Shown: positions 12,190 through 24,839, counted from the stretch's first letter. The stretch: DNA of 64,000 nt from Pyrrhosoma nymphula (GCA_963573305.1 OY754339.1:74695376-74759375); one strand, 5' to 3'. The notes: a model not told the origin generated them from the letters alone. Numbers and translations: made by a program.

Positions 12190-12240
12190 GCCTGCTGAAG
12201 AGACTTCCGGACGAGCTAGGAAGTTGAGATTACGCAGGAA
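12190..12240 (+). ncRNA. Hammerhead-like hairpin (degenerate)
   Basis: CTGAAGA at 12195-12201 is followed by a stem GACTTCC/GGAAGTT (12202-12208 with 12219-12225, one G-T pair) closed by a 10-nt loop, then GAGA at 12226-12229 where a hammerhead ribozyme would have GAAA. Hammerhead cores of the form CUGANGA-stem II-GAAA are established in Penelope-like retroelements. I infer a decayed terminus of that kind. Helices I and III are not convincingly formed, so self-cleavage is unlikely from this copy. Confidence 0.35.
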
Positions 12241-12244
12241 TACA

Positions 12245-12655
12245 GGTCGTGACCTCTGCCCTTATACCTGACATCCTATACGAATTCTGAACGTCAAATT
12301 GTCAGGAATATTTCGATCACATGCAATACCCTCTCCATGCCCTTGCAGTACATGGTTACTTCTTTATTCCAGAACGCTGTTAAAATTTATTCTAAAAGTA
12401 CTACTTCAGATGTTATTGAAAATAGCCTGCTCAGAAAAAGTTAGGAAATTTGCGTTGTAAGCCTTAATAGGGGACCCTGGAGTTGGATGGAGAGAATAGG
12501 AAAAGGGATGAAAGTTGGAGAGTGGGCGGTGGAGGCGATAAGGGAGGACGCAGGATTGTAGTGAAATAACAGAATGCGTGGGCCGTGGGGGGTAGGGGGG
12601 ATTAATCGAAATTGAAATCGGTGGTGATGGGGGGCGGGTGTTTTTCAATTAGTAG
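12245..12655. other. No feature recognised
   Basis: AT-rich, then a mildly G-rich stretch at 12470-12660. Nothing named. Confidence 0.4.
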
Positions 12656-12659
12656 GTGG

Positions 12660-13065
12660 GAGAGATTACTACGTCCGCAGCTGGCTTAATCGATTGCTTT
12701 ACACCCGACGATTCCCTTCCTTCCAGCCAACCGCGACGGTCAAAAGATCGCAGAACCACCCACGACCCGAGTGAAAACCGTCTCGTTTTTGCGATGAAAC
12801 ATCGCGGAATGAGGGATTCCTAATTTTCTTAATCCATTAGCGTCGGGGGAGGAAGTGGTTATTCTGGCGTGGCGATCCATTTGACGAGTGGCTCCGTGAA
12901 CGGGAAAAGAGGGAATTGACGGCACGGGGGGAAACGATACTTCCGTCTGCTTTCAAACGAGTGACGCAAACTGCGTGCGTGTTGAAAAAAAAGATTCAAG
13001 CCATCACCCTCGACTCGTTAAGCGCGTCAACGCGTTCCAAGGTGCCGGCGAACTGTAAATTGATG
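12660..13065. other. CpG-rich, non-repetitive block (candidate regulatory DNA)
   Basis: CpG-rich sequence of high complexity, unlike the purine tracts nearby, with several short palindromic words (for example AACGCGTT at 13028-13035). No coding frame of note. Regulatory function is a guess from composition. Confidence 0.3.
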
Positions 13066-13069
13066 TGAT

Positions 13070-15240
13070 GCATTTATTTGCCAGTCCCAATTGGTCTCTT
13101 CGGTGTAATGCGTGCAACTGCTGTGGAAGTTATGGAGAGGTTTAGACATTGAAATTTCAATGCATAAAAGCACTGAATTGAAAATTAATATGGAAATACC
13201 GCCCAGCTTTAATTATGGGTATTCAAGGAGTTGGAAGGGGAAAGGGATAAAAACAATTGGGTAAGTCCAATACCATTATCATGTGGGACAAAGCAATGTT
13301 CTCCGACAGAACCATTAACTTAAACAGGCCATATGCAGGTAATTACACCCATTCACCCATTTTTCTTGATGTTTAAATCCCCCAGCACATAATGTCATGA
13401 CGGGCACAGAGACAAAAATAAGTATCTACGGATTACTTGCAAAAAAATTTATATCAATTTGGAAAATAAACACAGATACATAAGTCCATTTGTAATGCCT
13501 GCGGAGTAAGTACTTTTCAAATATCCCCCATTCAAATTCAGAACCTGGGATTACCTTCCATGTTCTCATAGTAAGCGATAAGTTAAAGGGCGGTTCTATT
13601 TCAAATCTGACTTGTAAAACTAACGTTTCTCAAAACCTCAATTTATTTCAAGGCTTAATGCAGAACTCCTCTCCATAGTGACAAAGGCTAATCGTAAGCT
13701 AAATTGTGGACAGGCAAATATTTTTTCAATGTAATGCCGATAAAAGGAGAGCAAAACCGATTACCATACAACATAATATATAATGGTAATAAAATCTATA
13801 GATACCACAGCCATGTCTAACTCTCTGAAACTGCAATCTCTATGTGACAGTGGATTCATTTTACCTCACTATCGGGGGAATTCAATAGCGGCATCCCGCA
13901 TTCAGCAACAGCCGACTGTATTGTATGTATCTATGTAACGTGTATTCCTGACTATCCGAATTCATCGAGGAAAATTTAAAATTCAGTCATCGGTAGAGAA
14001 ATTATTACAGTTTAAAGATATGGATAAATACAATTCAACAAATGACTGAATTTGTAACTATTGACTGAGGAAATTGATCTGTAAGTGATTGAATTCAATT
14101 AGACCACCTGAAAATGTTTCGCGCTAGTAAAATTTTGGCGGAGTACATACATAGAAAAATTACCTATTGATTGATCATTAGGGGAAGTCATAAAAAAATG
14201 TTCACACAACTAATTTGCGATTTCCGTCGCGGCTTATGAGACTATTTCCTTAAGATAATAGCGAAAACTCCGGCGTGAGCCACCATGCATGAAGCTGGTG
14301 GAATAGGAAGTAGTAAAGATGAGGGAAAGATAGGATAGACTCCGAGGATTAATTTCTCAGAGCGACTTCCAAGATTGCTTTAACTTAAAAATATTCTATT
14401 TTGAGCTGAGGTTGTTGATTCAGACTAGGGCTTTGCTTAATGGGCGAGATATCAGAGTTTTAATTTCTTAACGAAATCTCACGGAGTTATCCATCCATCA
14501 TTTTGAACCGTCCAGCCTTTCATCGTTATCCCCGATTGCCGACCCGGATTTCTTCCATGACTCTCAAGATAGCTCCTCACGAGCAGTGCTGGCGGCCAAA
14601 TGCGCTTCACAATAAAGAACGAAATCATGATCGTCATCTGGAGTCATCAATCGGAAGGTTTCTCCCGGCAGCTCACTAATTTTCAGAAAACCGTTTAAGG
14701 AAGTTTGAGAGATATTTTTCTCTATCGATAATAGAGTCCATATTCGAATTATAATTTATGGTAAAAAAACAAACAATGGTAATACGCTTTACGAAAATGT
14801 AGTAATATTAATGAACCAAAGAATTTGTTTTAAAATATAGAACTTCTCGGTTAATAATTAAATGTACACATATGCGGCTCTAACTTGACTTACTGGCTTC
14901 ACGCCATTTGCTCGAAAAGCCTACACAGGTGAGGTTTTCCTTGCGATTTTATAAACTGTAATATGGCTATTACTAAACTTAATTAAAAAAGGGAAAACAT
15001 ACGAACTACACACTAATTTATCGCAGACACGATCTGTGCATCTAAACTTCCTCGCTCATTTTCATAATGCCTACCTGGAGCGCCCAGCTATAACAAATCC
15101 CATGGAAAACGGGTTCTATTTTTTGACAAATACCCAAAAAAGAAGTGTGATAAGTGGCTGATATTTTGAAATCATTATAAACTTGGCATCTTTCAATTTA
15201 TAGCGAGGCCAAAATCATTGCATTCGTAAGGTAGTGATCT
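13070..15240. other. No feature recognised
   Basis: About 2.2 kb, mainly AT-rich. Positions 14480-14690 are of higher complexity and CpG content than their surroundings and could be a conserved non-coding element, but I see no defined feature. Confidence 0.35.
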
Positions 15241-15599
15241 CTCGCTCAAACTACCTCACTGCCTAGAGTGCTCCTCCACCCTAATACAAGGTGAGGCGAT
15301 TGATAACTAAGGTGGGAAACTGGGTAAGCAGGAGAGGAAAGAATCATTTGTGTAATGGAGGAAATTGCCGACTTTACTCGAGGGCAAACATACACACGAC
15401 GGACGAAGCACTGCTCCTTAGGTGTTCTTCTCGTGCCACCCAATCAAGGATCTGGATTACTCTAAAAAGTCTACGCTTCCGGTGAAATCCGACCCTTGCC
15501 TTTCGGAATGAGAAGCCATTTCTCAAGCCACCACACCAACCACTTGACGACTTGGAACTTGACGAATTCCACCCTTGAACTTCCCCAATAATACTTGTC

Positions 15600-15840
15600 A
15601 TTCACATTCCTTCCATTAAATGTTTTCAGAAGGCTGGTCTAAGCCTCGGAATGTATGTCCAATAGGTTTTCCCTACTATTATTCCACCTATTTTCCCAGG
15701 CTCTTAGTAGGATTTCCTCATCGCTGATTCCCTTCATCCATTTGTTCCTCATGATTCTTCTACAGCGGAGTATTACTCTTAAGGCGGAGTCTCGGCGTCT
15801 ATAAATCAATCCTTATCCGTTTGAGGCTGCATTCATTCCT
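15600..15840 (-). mobile_element. LINE coding relic (post-reverse-transcriptase region)
   Basis: The minus strand from about 15825 to 15645 keeps an open frame that includes RNKWMKGISDEEILLR (from about 15764 to 15717). This fits the segment after the reverse transcriptase of RTE- and craniofacial-type LINE proteins, where a Trp, then IS/VS-NEEVL-R pattern is usual (family knowledge). The frame ends at a stop near 15640. Downstream sequence on the same strand (15370-15600) stays open in another frame but does not resemble the family. This is a short dead fragment; no endonuclease or polymerase motif is present. Confidence 0.5.
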
Positions 15841-16019
15841 CGGACGGTGGAGAAGACATGAGCCGGGGTCCGGCCTTCGTGAATCATTTCATCCTTTCCC
15901 CCTTTCCTCCCTTTAAGTTCTGCGGCGAAAGGGATAAATCGAAGAGCCAGACGACAGCAGGATATTAATCAGGGATCGGCAGGCGACGCACAAGGGGTGG
16001 AGGAAAGGAGGCGAGACAG

Positions 16020-16490
16020 ATTCAGTGTTGCCACGGGATTGGGGCATAATGGGTTTGAAAATCGGCGCCATTGTCAGAGTGGATGGATGGGACAGTGCCA
16101 TGCGACGGACGCAAGCCCCCGTGCCCTTAATAAAGACCTCCAATGACCTCGCCGGGGAAGGGGAAGACGGGTCGTCCGTCTGCCCCTCGCGCTACCTCCG
16201 CGGTGAGGACGGCACCCACTTCCTTGAACGCACTGCACGGGCCGGGTCCACCGGCCCTTATAAGGACACCTTCGACCCCGGGCCCTTAACCTCTCGAAAA
16301 CACGACGGCCCTCAGCGACCCGGCCACCCCCTCCCCCTTCTCTCCTCTCATCAACGCCGAGCGCGGCGCCACCGTCCCTCACGCACTTGTCACTACCAAG
16401 ACTCCAGTCACAACCGCACCGAGGAGTGAAACATACCGCGCCCTTAACAAGGGTGTGGACGCCCTCCGCGCCGCGTCCTAGGCGGCAGGG
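16020..16490. other. CpG-rich block
   Basis: Dense in CpG and in GGCCC/GGGCC words. It carries long frames on both strands (134 codons plus, 177 codons minus) that lack any recognisable domain and are Arg/Gly/Pro-rich, as expected from composition. It could be a CpG island. No core promoter can be assigned. Confidence 0.3.
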
Positions 16491-16599
16491 TGCTAATGGA
16501 GAATCTTCGCCAACGAAAATATAGTAGGTACCCACGCAGGGTTCCTCCACGAGCTCCCTAAATCTGATTCCACAAGTTGTTAGCAGTGAACTCACTACT

Positions 16600-17200
16600 A
16601 CGAACAACTAAAAAACTGATGAAGAATGATGAACAAAGGTCATTGTGTAGTATAACCCACGAGTCAAAACGAATTTCCACCCATCAGCCACACAGTAATG
16701 CTCAAATAACAAATGCGACACGATTACGTGCAATTTACGGTAACGAGTACGTCAATTTAATGTGTTAAAATAAGTAATTAAGACACACTCGCACGTCAAA
16801 TATTAGTTTTTTACGGAAGCCACAAAGTCAAGCCTACAACAGTTTCACTAGTTTTTCAATTATTTTACTCTGCCTTTCTACCTGTTACTAAATATAGTTT
16901 TCATAATCCGCAGAAGTTGAGGGTTCATAAAGCTCAATAACTAATGTTCATCGCCTACCGCCTACCACCATAAATTTTTAAACGAGATAAAATACTAATG
17001 TAGACCTACAAAGTTAAGTGCAAGCCATCATATTTATTTAACGATGTCAAGGGAACAATCGCTTATGCCACAACATTGACAAACGAGAGTAAAATGACAT
17101 CTAATAACTTACACCTTTCCACTGGGTTACCCACCCTGACTCACAAGATGCCACTACGCTTTCTTCTGTGGCTCGGCAAAGAAACTTTGGTTCCCTTATG
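16600..17200. other. No feature recognised
   Basis: AT-rich interval between two CpG-rich blocks. Confidence 0.4.
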
Positions 17201-17239
17201 CCTCTCGAAATGCGGATCCCAAGTATAAGGAGTGTCGGG

Positions 17240-17560
17240 GAATTAGAGAACTAAAGAGCAGAGCGAACAATCCCTTCTCGCGGGACTCCCCTTATCGAGG
17301 CGGGCACTCTGGGTATAATGCACCCATAATGACGATCCCACGCCACGCGAACTCCTTACAAGACGGAAAACAAAGCGGTGGACACCTCCGAGACAGGGGC
17401 ACCCACTCACTTCCTCCATACCTCCCGACAGAGGGCGAGGGCCGCCCGCCAAACTGTCCACTCCCCCCTCACACCCTCAAGCCACCCATACATCTCCATC
17501 GTATGTACAATCATACTCTGAGAGGGCTGCTCGCGGACGTGTGGGAGGGGGGTTTATGGA
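17240..17560. other. CpG-rich block
   Basis: CpG-rich sequence with overlapping frames of 72 codons (minus) and 90 codons (plus), neither recognisable. Same type of composition as 16020-16490. Confidence 0.3.
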
Positions 17561-17564
17561 CGCC

Positions 17565-18465
17565 AGTCATTATAAGCGTTTTTGATAATGATAGTACCTA
17601 GCCTTTTATGCGTAAGTTGTAATTTATTAAGTTAATTTTATGTATGTGTGTGTGAAGGAAACTGTGTGAAGATGACTAGCATATACACGAATATGGAAGT
17701 CTATATCAATGGCCTCAGGGTCAACGTTGTGGAAGTTCATTTTAAACAATGAAAAATAAAACTTTGTTTTATTCCAACTACCGTAAAACAAATTGGTGGA
17801 ATGGAAGTCTAATTATACGTATTATTTACAACAGCAATCGAGGGAAAGATAAGAACATGGGAGCGCTTGGATATGAAAAGAACCACTCAGAAAACCATCC
17901 TGCTGCCATGAAATCAATTTGGAAGAAATCTGGATAGAGAGTTATAGCTAAAATAAAAATCAATCGTAAGAGAGAGTCTTTTTGAATGTAAGAACTTCAA
18001 GGATGAGTGCGGAAGTTGTAAAGCCTCCGGAACGTCGTCAAGAAATCCTGACTCAACAAATCGGAAATCCCCGACGTACATTGTATTCACTCCTAACCTT
18101 AACTGTTCATCTGTTCTCGAAAGCACGAGTTGTAATGTTAGGCTCAGTGAAAGTAACCGGCTGCTGAATCGAATTAAATCTCTTTTAGCACTAATTTTCG
18201 CATTGATTGTGTTCATCAGCGTGGAATCTACTTAGCTAATTGCTTTCTTATGAAGTGTTCCCTCAACGTGAAGTTTTCGTCAGTGCCACTAAGTCTCGAC
18301 CCCTAACTTTCAAAGGTGTTTTAAATCATACACTATTACCCTCCATAATTAATTCAGTAATTTAAGGGTTAACCCACCTAAAAACAGCAACCAAAAGACA
18401 CCGTGTGAAAGTAAATGGATGGGGCTGTCCAGAGACATCTGTATCAACATAATAACCTGCAAGTC
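17565..18465. other. No feature recognised
   Basis: AT-rich. No coding relic, repeat copy or RNA gene identified. Confidence 0.4.
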
Positions 18466-18470
18466 GCCGC

Positions 18471-18965
18471 AGAGGCGTGCGGCAGTGGGTCTTAGAACAC
18501 CAGCCGTGGAAGGGGAGGAGAAAGGGAAAAGGAGGGGGAGAGAACAGATGCGGATTATATTTCAATGATGTGTATTATGCTAGAGTCACCCTGTTTTTGT
18601 TATTATCACTAATGGTGCGTGGAAGAAGGAATTTTTGTACCCATCAGTTCGACAGGGTATCTCTCTCATTTTGTCGCTTCTATAAGTTATAGAGACACAG
18701 CGCGGGGCCAAAATAATATTCTAGGTGTCGTACTGATACTCGCCTGATCTGAACTTTTTCAGTAATCTAAGCCTAGCGTGCAGCCTCCGAGTCTCTTAAC
18801 GGTTGCCAACGTAGTCCTTCCATCAGCTGCGTGACGCTTTCTGTTCACTCGTAGCAGTTTTTAACGAAGCGTTCGTCATTCCAATGTATTTTATTTATTT
18901 CGCGAGTTTAATCTTCCTGCATAGGCTCCCAAATTCTCGCGGCGTATTCGAGACGTGGCTAAAAT
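18471..18965 (+). mobile_element. Interspersed repeat family R, copy 2 (longest uninterrupted)
   Basis: A roughly 495-bp copy. Blocks shared with the copy at 45034 include a G-rich left end, CAGGGTATCTCTCTCATTTT near 18653, a CAAAATAATATTCT block near 18709, a CAGTTTTTAACGAAG block near 18856, and CTCCCAAATTCTCGCGGCG near 18925. There is no protein-coding signal. The family occurs at least five times in the window. Orientation is assigned arbitrarily. Confidence 0.6.
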
Positions 18966-19164
18966 CTTCCGTTCGAGATGAGACATCCAATAAGATTAAT
19001 AAAATTATAAATTAATCCGATATAAAAGTCGATCATTAAAATCAAACATAGACTACTACAATACAGAAATCAAGCCATAAAGTGTCTAAGCCACTATATG
19101 TATGTTCCTGATGAGATAAGGAGAAATGGAAGAGAGAGAGATGAAGGAAGGAAAGATTATCATA

Positions 19165-19620
19165 AAAAATCCTGGGACCACTAAACACAAAGAGAGAGGC
19201 GAGTTAAGGAACAGGAAGAATGATGACCTCTACAAGAATGAAGAATGTAAAACATTCCAGATGAGATTAGGAAAAGGAGAGTTGAGTTCTTCGGCCACGT
19301 AATGAAGATGGACAACAATACACTTACAAAACGAATTTTCAATCATGTTTACAAGAGTAAAAAAGGCAGCTAGTAGGCCCAAGGGATTAAGAAGACATGG
19401 GATGGTGATAACGGAAGAATTTGTACAGTATAAAACGAAACTAAGATGATTGATACGGAATTCCAAGGGTTTCCGGAAGTTGGAAAAGAAAGAAATAGCA
19501 CTTGGACAGAGGAGAGGAGGAGAAAAGAAGGAAAAGGATAAAAAATTATTGGAGAGAAAGAAAAGAAGCGGAAAATAAAAAAAACGAAAAGCATTGGGTT
19601 ATTTTACGTGGGTCATAGAC
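19165..19620 (+). mobile_element. LINE coding relic (carboxy-terminal region)
   Basis: The frame from 19260 encodes RKRRVEFFGHVMKMDNNTLT and continues KRIFNHVYKSKK before two stops at 19371-19376. A further segment in another frame includes WTEERRRK near 19508. This order, RRR-x-FFGH-x-x-RM followed by a basic WTEERRRKH-like end, is typical of the tail of several LINE ORF2 proteins (family knowledge). At least one frameshift and several stops make it a dead copy. Sequence upstream to 19165 also fits (ELRNRKNDDLYKN), again out of frame. Downstream is purine-rich and has no clear poly-A tail. Confidence 0.65.
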
Positions 19621-19724
19621 GGCTTAAGTCGAGAGAAAATGAAGAAAAAAGTCGATATGAGACCTCCAATGTAGGAAGAAAAATTTGCGGTGAAGTAGGA
19701 ATAAAAAGGTAGGATTCTAGTGTA

Positions 19725-20000
19725 GTCGCGTGCCCGCCCTCATCCTTTCAACGCCGCCCGCCACCTCGACTTCCCCGGGCAACTCTCCCGCCGACTACCC
19801 GCACGATTCCGCCCGCGACCTCCCGCACCCGCTGATGACGACGAAAAAATGGATATCCTCCCACATCCACACGGCCTCCATTACGACACCCACGTCACGC
19901 GAGGGTCTGCCTCCTGGGGGTGGAGGTGGCGACTGCGCCTCCCGCCCCCGCCGCCTCCGACTCATTCGCGCTTCGAAAGACGCGTGCTACAAGTAGAAGA
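19725..20000. other. CpG-rich block
   Basis: C-rich on the plus strand and CpG-dense. Frames of 76 and 88 codons show no domain. Confidence 0.3.
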
Positions 20001-20789
20001 GCACACACTCAAAGTATTTAACCGTGCTACGCGGACCATTCCAGTATATCACTCCCAAAGAGACTTAAAGTGGCCGTAATGGATTCAACTTTGCGGTTCA
20101 AAGGGGAAGGGGATGGGTTATAAAATGCTTTCGGCCATTGCGGGGGTGTTGGTTGATGGGCGGGTGGGTGGACTTGGGATATGGGCGCATAAGGGAGGCC
20201 GCTTCGGCGCCCGCCGCTGAGGTCTGCCTCCTTCGCTCCCTGGGTGGGTGAGGTCGCTTTGCTCGCGTGAATGGAACAGGGAGATGTGAATGAATGCGTG
20301 GGGGAAGGCAAGGGGGGAAGAAACACTCAAATATATATTAGCGCAATAAACGATGAATCTCTATACTGCACGTGAGTTTTTATAGCCTGTTAGTGGGACT
20401 TGCGTTTGGTATCCTGACCGAAACGTGGCTGAGATCAAGAGGGGGAAAAACGGCGGATTTATTGATGCTATCCCGTGGAAGAGCGGGCAGTGGCTTCATA
20501 GCTCATTGCGTCCACAGCGTCATTTTCACCCTTCAAGAAATATTGGAAGTGGCCACAATGCATCGTCAACTGACAATGAGATGTATGAGACATTAGGAGA
20601 TACGCAGACTCGTTCCTCACTGTTTGCAGTCACAGTTCTTGCGTTGTTCAATGTGTGAATAACGGATTTAAGCTGTTTTCGCAAACGCCGTGCGGACTCC
20701 GACTTCGAGATCTATATATGTTTGAAACTGAAGTCACAGATGTACAGCTAGCGTAAAAGCCAATTTCATGTCGAACACGGTTTACGCCG

Positions 20790-21000
20790 TATAGTACATT
20801 TATAAACATGGTAGCAATGCCAAATAACCGAGTTCATCAGGTGACCGCATCATTTGCGTCATTTTAAAGGAAGGATTATATAAGAGCGGAAAGGAGTAGA
20901 AAACCCGGCGCCGGCATTTAATTACTCCTAAAGAGATAATACTTCCATCACCAACCGATCTACTAGTAAATGACCTCAGTTGTCCCCCTCTCTCCAAATA
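20790..21000 (-). mobile_element. tRNA-derived SINE, family A, copy 2 (partial)
   Basis: The plus-strand reading AAACCCGGCGCCGGCAT (20901-20917) matches copy 1 at 11138-11154 with one difference, and the sequence to its left aligns with the body of that copy. The tRNA-like head is missing or too diverged to see. Confidence 0.45.
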
Positions 21001-21154
21001 AACAAAAAAACACTTAGAGACGCTTTTAATAAGAAAGTTACGTCAAAATTTCATTCGTAAATCATTATTCTTTTTCGAAGCCACACTTTTCTCAAGCATC
21101 AGGAAAAATATATTAATACATCCTCGGGTATTACACTGCCAGGAAAATGTATTC

Positions 21155-21180
21155 CTTAAGCCACCGACGGTGGCGTTAAG
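21155..21180. repeat. Compact inverted repeat
   Basis: GCCACCG-A-CGGTGGC at 21160-21174 is extended by CTTAA/TTAAG with a one-base bulge. This makes a stable 12-bp stem. No run of T follows that would suggest a polymerase III terminator. Confidence 0.5.
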
Positions 21181-21184
21181 CGTT

Positions 21185-22980
21185 ACTCTCCTCGGTTAAA
21201 AGGAAAAGCAAGAAAGAAGGAAGGGTCGGAGAGCGCGCTGTAAATACAGACATCAAGTCGAAGGTCTGAGGAGGAGGCAGTGTGTCCAACGCCCTTTCTC
21301 ACCTCTCCGCCTCTTCTGGGAGCCATAAAATACTGCATTTATTACACATACAATGTAAAAACAAATCTCTCCTGGCAGGGGAAGGGTGAGGTGGGGGTTG
21401 AGACGAAGAAGGGCCTCACCTAAGAGGAGTACCGTCCACACCCGACCCATGTCCGCGGCCTTTTCTTAGAGGTGGGGCTTGGAACTTTCAAGCACTCGGT
21501 TCCCTTGCTGAAGAGGAGGAGGTCACGGCGGCCGGAGGGATTGTTTTGGACGCTCAGTGGTCAAACAATGGAGAATGAAAGTGGGGGGAGAAGGGCAAGT
21601 TGCAAGAAACGGGGCTTGAGTGTTGGGGTTAGCGGTTGAACGATCTCTCAATTCCAGCGAGCCACAGCATTCGTTATGAGAGGAGATCTGGCGAAGAGAT
21701 CACTCTAGCAATCCATTCATGCTTTCGCCTCGAGTTATTCCAGACAGGTGTCTAGTTTCCAGGCGTCACTCCTAAGTATAACCACTACAACTCCGCACCA
21801 ACTTGGCGCTCATGGAAAGTTTTTAGGCCATTTTCTAGTCCACATCGGAAGCGGAACGTATTCTGGCTAAAATCTTTGCTAACTTAGCGTTCCTTTACTA
21901 TGAGAAGAAGTTATTTATAATAGTTAATAATTACACGAAGAACCAACGAAAATACATGCATATGCACCCACTACAGGTACCCTGGCAACATAGCGCTGAA
22001 ATATCTTTTTCTCTACGAAGGCTAAAAACCAGAGTTTCCTCAACTTTCACAAGAGTTATCCGTATGAAGGCATAGCCAAAATAAAATGCATGTAAATGCT
22101 CTTTTGTTTGGCACGGAGCCTAAAAGTTGCGAGAATAACTATTGTATTTAATTTAAATATAGGTAATCAAGAACTCCGATTTCTGAAACATTTAAGCGCT
22201 TGTAATTCACTGCCAATATTTATGAAGAAAACTATTAGGTTTTTAACAGGCCGCAAACACACGCCCGTGGGTTATTGTGTGTTGCCAAGTAATTCGTTCG
22301 CAAAAAAAACAATCACACTTAAACAAAGAAAGCGATGCTTTCTTCTATCTTCTGGTGAGGTTTTTAGAAGACTCATTCATAAGATTTTGTTATAAGATTC
22401 CTGCTAGGACTCTTGGAAGCTAAATCGTTACATATAATTCAACAAGTATGGACAGGTTACTTCTCTGAGAGGGAGATAGCACTTAAACGCACTTGAGAAA
22501 ATTACGCATCAGTCAGGAGCGTATATGCGCTTTCGGACTAATGGGAGACTTGAAGATCGTCTCGAGGAAGCTTGGCGCCAACAAACAAAATATAACGCCA
22601 GAACGTCCGGTGAAGAGAGAAACACGTAAGCATTTGCAACGCTCTCGTCACAGCAGAACAAATCACATATGAACTCACCGGGTAGGGACGAAGTGAAACG
22701 AGCGAAAGTCAGCCACTAGCCGAAGTTATTAATCAGAGCCGAGCACGGTAGCGAAAGCAGCAACAGCAAAAGGTGGGTGCGCTCACATCCAGTGAACGGC
22801 TAGGAGAGAGAGAATGGGGGTGGGGAAAGCACTCATTCAAGTGAATCAGTCTCAGCCACCTCCCGGGGCACGCCGACCGCCGTTCCCATTCAACGAAGAA
22901 GCGAATAGGGCAGGGAGAGAGAAAGACTAGGAAAGGGAATGAGAAAAGGCAAGGAAGAAGGATAAGGGAAACCCCCTACC
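21185..22980. other. No gene recognised
   Basis: Mixed composition, with a C/T-rich stretch at 21255-21480 and a CpG-containing stretch at 22640-22900. A 99-codon frame at 22096-22395 has no signature. Confidence 0.35.
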
Positions 22981-23379
22981 AGTCGCCCGCTGATGAGCAT
23001 CTCTTAGTGCGGTGAGGTGGGGTTGGGTTTGTGGGGAAGGTAACACGAGGGGGAAGGTAAAAGGAGAAACAAGAGAGGAGATGGTTGGAAAAACAAAAGA
23101 GCGAGCAGGGAGCGAGGTGTGGCGAGTCTTTGGTGGGCAACAGAAGGTTGGGAGTGCCAGCGAACTGTCAACTGATTGTGCCGTATGCCACACCTAACCG
23201 TCTATCTCTTCCAGCGGCAGCAACTCCTCCTCCTACATCGCCTTCCAGTCGCCCCTCACTCCATTTTTCTCCGTCCAGTCAGACGCCTTCCCCCGCTGGA
23301 GGCTCCAGCGTCTCCCTCCCTTCCCCACTCCCCTGCGCGCCTATCCCCTCGTCTTAAGGCGACGTCCATTCATCCTCAG

Positions 23380-23990
23380 CAAGACGACACAAGCGAGACC
23401 GCGCGTTAAAGTCTCCAGTCTCCCGACCGACCCCCGCTCCGCTGAAAACCACCATCGCCAACGGCAACCGCTCCTCGCTCGCTTATTTATTCCCCCGATT
23501 GCTCCTTCACATCCCGTGCATGGGTGAGTTCAGAGTCCGCGAAATTCCGGCTGAGCTCCTCCGGGCGACGAGTGCTCGCTTTGCCAGTGAGCTTCTTCTT
23601 GGCTATGCCCCGGTGGCGGTCATGGCTGATCCTCCTGCTTGAATGGGGATCGCTCTGAGGGGATGGGAAGAGACTCTGAGTCGGGTAGGGGAGGGCTCGG
23701 TTCCGTTAAAGAGGTCCGCCGTGAGCTCACGTGCACGCTAATGAGGCGCAGTCGTCGCCGCCCCTTGGGTCACGATCTTTCTGGTGAGGAGAGAGCGCTG
23801 GGATGGAAGCCGACGGAACTGGACCACCCAATGCACTCACTGCCTGAACACACTCTGAACTTGCCCGTCGATAACAGCCATGCTGCGAAAAATGTGCGGG
23901 CAATGCATGAGCCTGCACATGAACCTGAATGTGAATTTCCACTTTCTGAATACTTAGAAAAGACAGCAATGAGCCAAAACTGATTAAGAG
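23380..23990 (+). other. CpG-rich block with a 114-codon open frame of unknown status
   Basis: Positions 23380-23640 are CpG-rich. From 23639 to 23983 the plus strand has a 114-codon frame whose second half is compositionally ordinary for protein (ELDHPMHSLPEHTLNLPVDN and more) and whose surroundings become AT-rich right after the stop. It might be an exon or a transposon-borne frame. No initiator context, splice pair or family motif supports it, so I record it as unresolved rather than as a gene. Confidence 0.2.
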
Positions 23991-24359
23991 ACTGTGGGGT
24001 CATTTAGTGCAATATTTTCAGTGCATAGTGAAAAATTTGAAGCTGATGCCATAACACTTGCAAAAACTACATATTATAATTTTTTGTCCTCTATTACCTG
24101 AGCGTATTGATTTTAAACCTCATAGTAATTACAAACAAAAAATGTCCGATGGCATAGGCTGCGAAATTCTCTCCCGGCAAATTTTTCAACTAGGCTATGT
24201 ACACCATTACTCCAAGCAACAAAATTTCCAACTTTTTAATTAAAATAAAGATTTCATTATTAATTTTCATGGATGCATCTTTCACGACACACAAAACCAA
24301 CATTGAAGTTTGGTTATTTGACAAGACGACCGACAACTGAGATTATTTGCGCCATTGAG

Positions 24360-24600
24360 GAGAGGCGGGTTTGGTAGGTGAGGAAAGGATTACTTGAGGA
24401 ATAGGAGGAAGGGTGGAGAGAAACGTGGGATCAGCATTAGCCAACTCTTAACGGAATGCGACGAGAGGCCCACAGTTTTGCGAACAGTCCGACGGACGGA
24501 GTAATGCAATTGAAGTACTCTACACACGGTCGCCAAGCAGGGAATCAGGGATCCTGGGATTGGAAGGACGGGGTTTGTATCAAGTAAAACCAGTATGCCC
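24360..24600 (-). mobile_element. tRNA-derived SINE, family A, copy 3 (partial)
   Basis: Shares with copies 1 and 4 a left block (AGGGTGGAGAGAAAC near 24411), a GCATTAGCCA-like block near 24434, and the stretch AGTACTCTACACACGGTC near 24516-24533, which matches AATACTCTCTACACAGCAC of the copy at 41200. The tRNA-like head is not recognisable at the right end. Confidence 0.5.
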
Positions 24601-24839
24601 ATTACTGCTTTAAGAAGGGAAATCCATGACTCTAACCACATTACACCAAGCAATATCCCCACCAAAATCTACTTTAGTCAACTAAGAGGACCTTTAAAAA
24701 CTCCAAAGCCATTGGGTCTAATTTGGCTAAATAACTCGTAGGACTATAGATCAGCTAATTTGGCCGATAGTGCATATTCTATGCTCCGTATTCGTTAGAG
24801 ACAAAAGAATTGAAAATTCAGAGGTGACAAAATGAGGTG

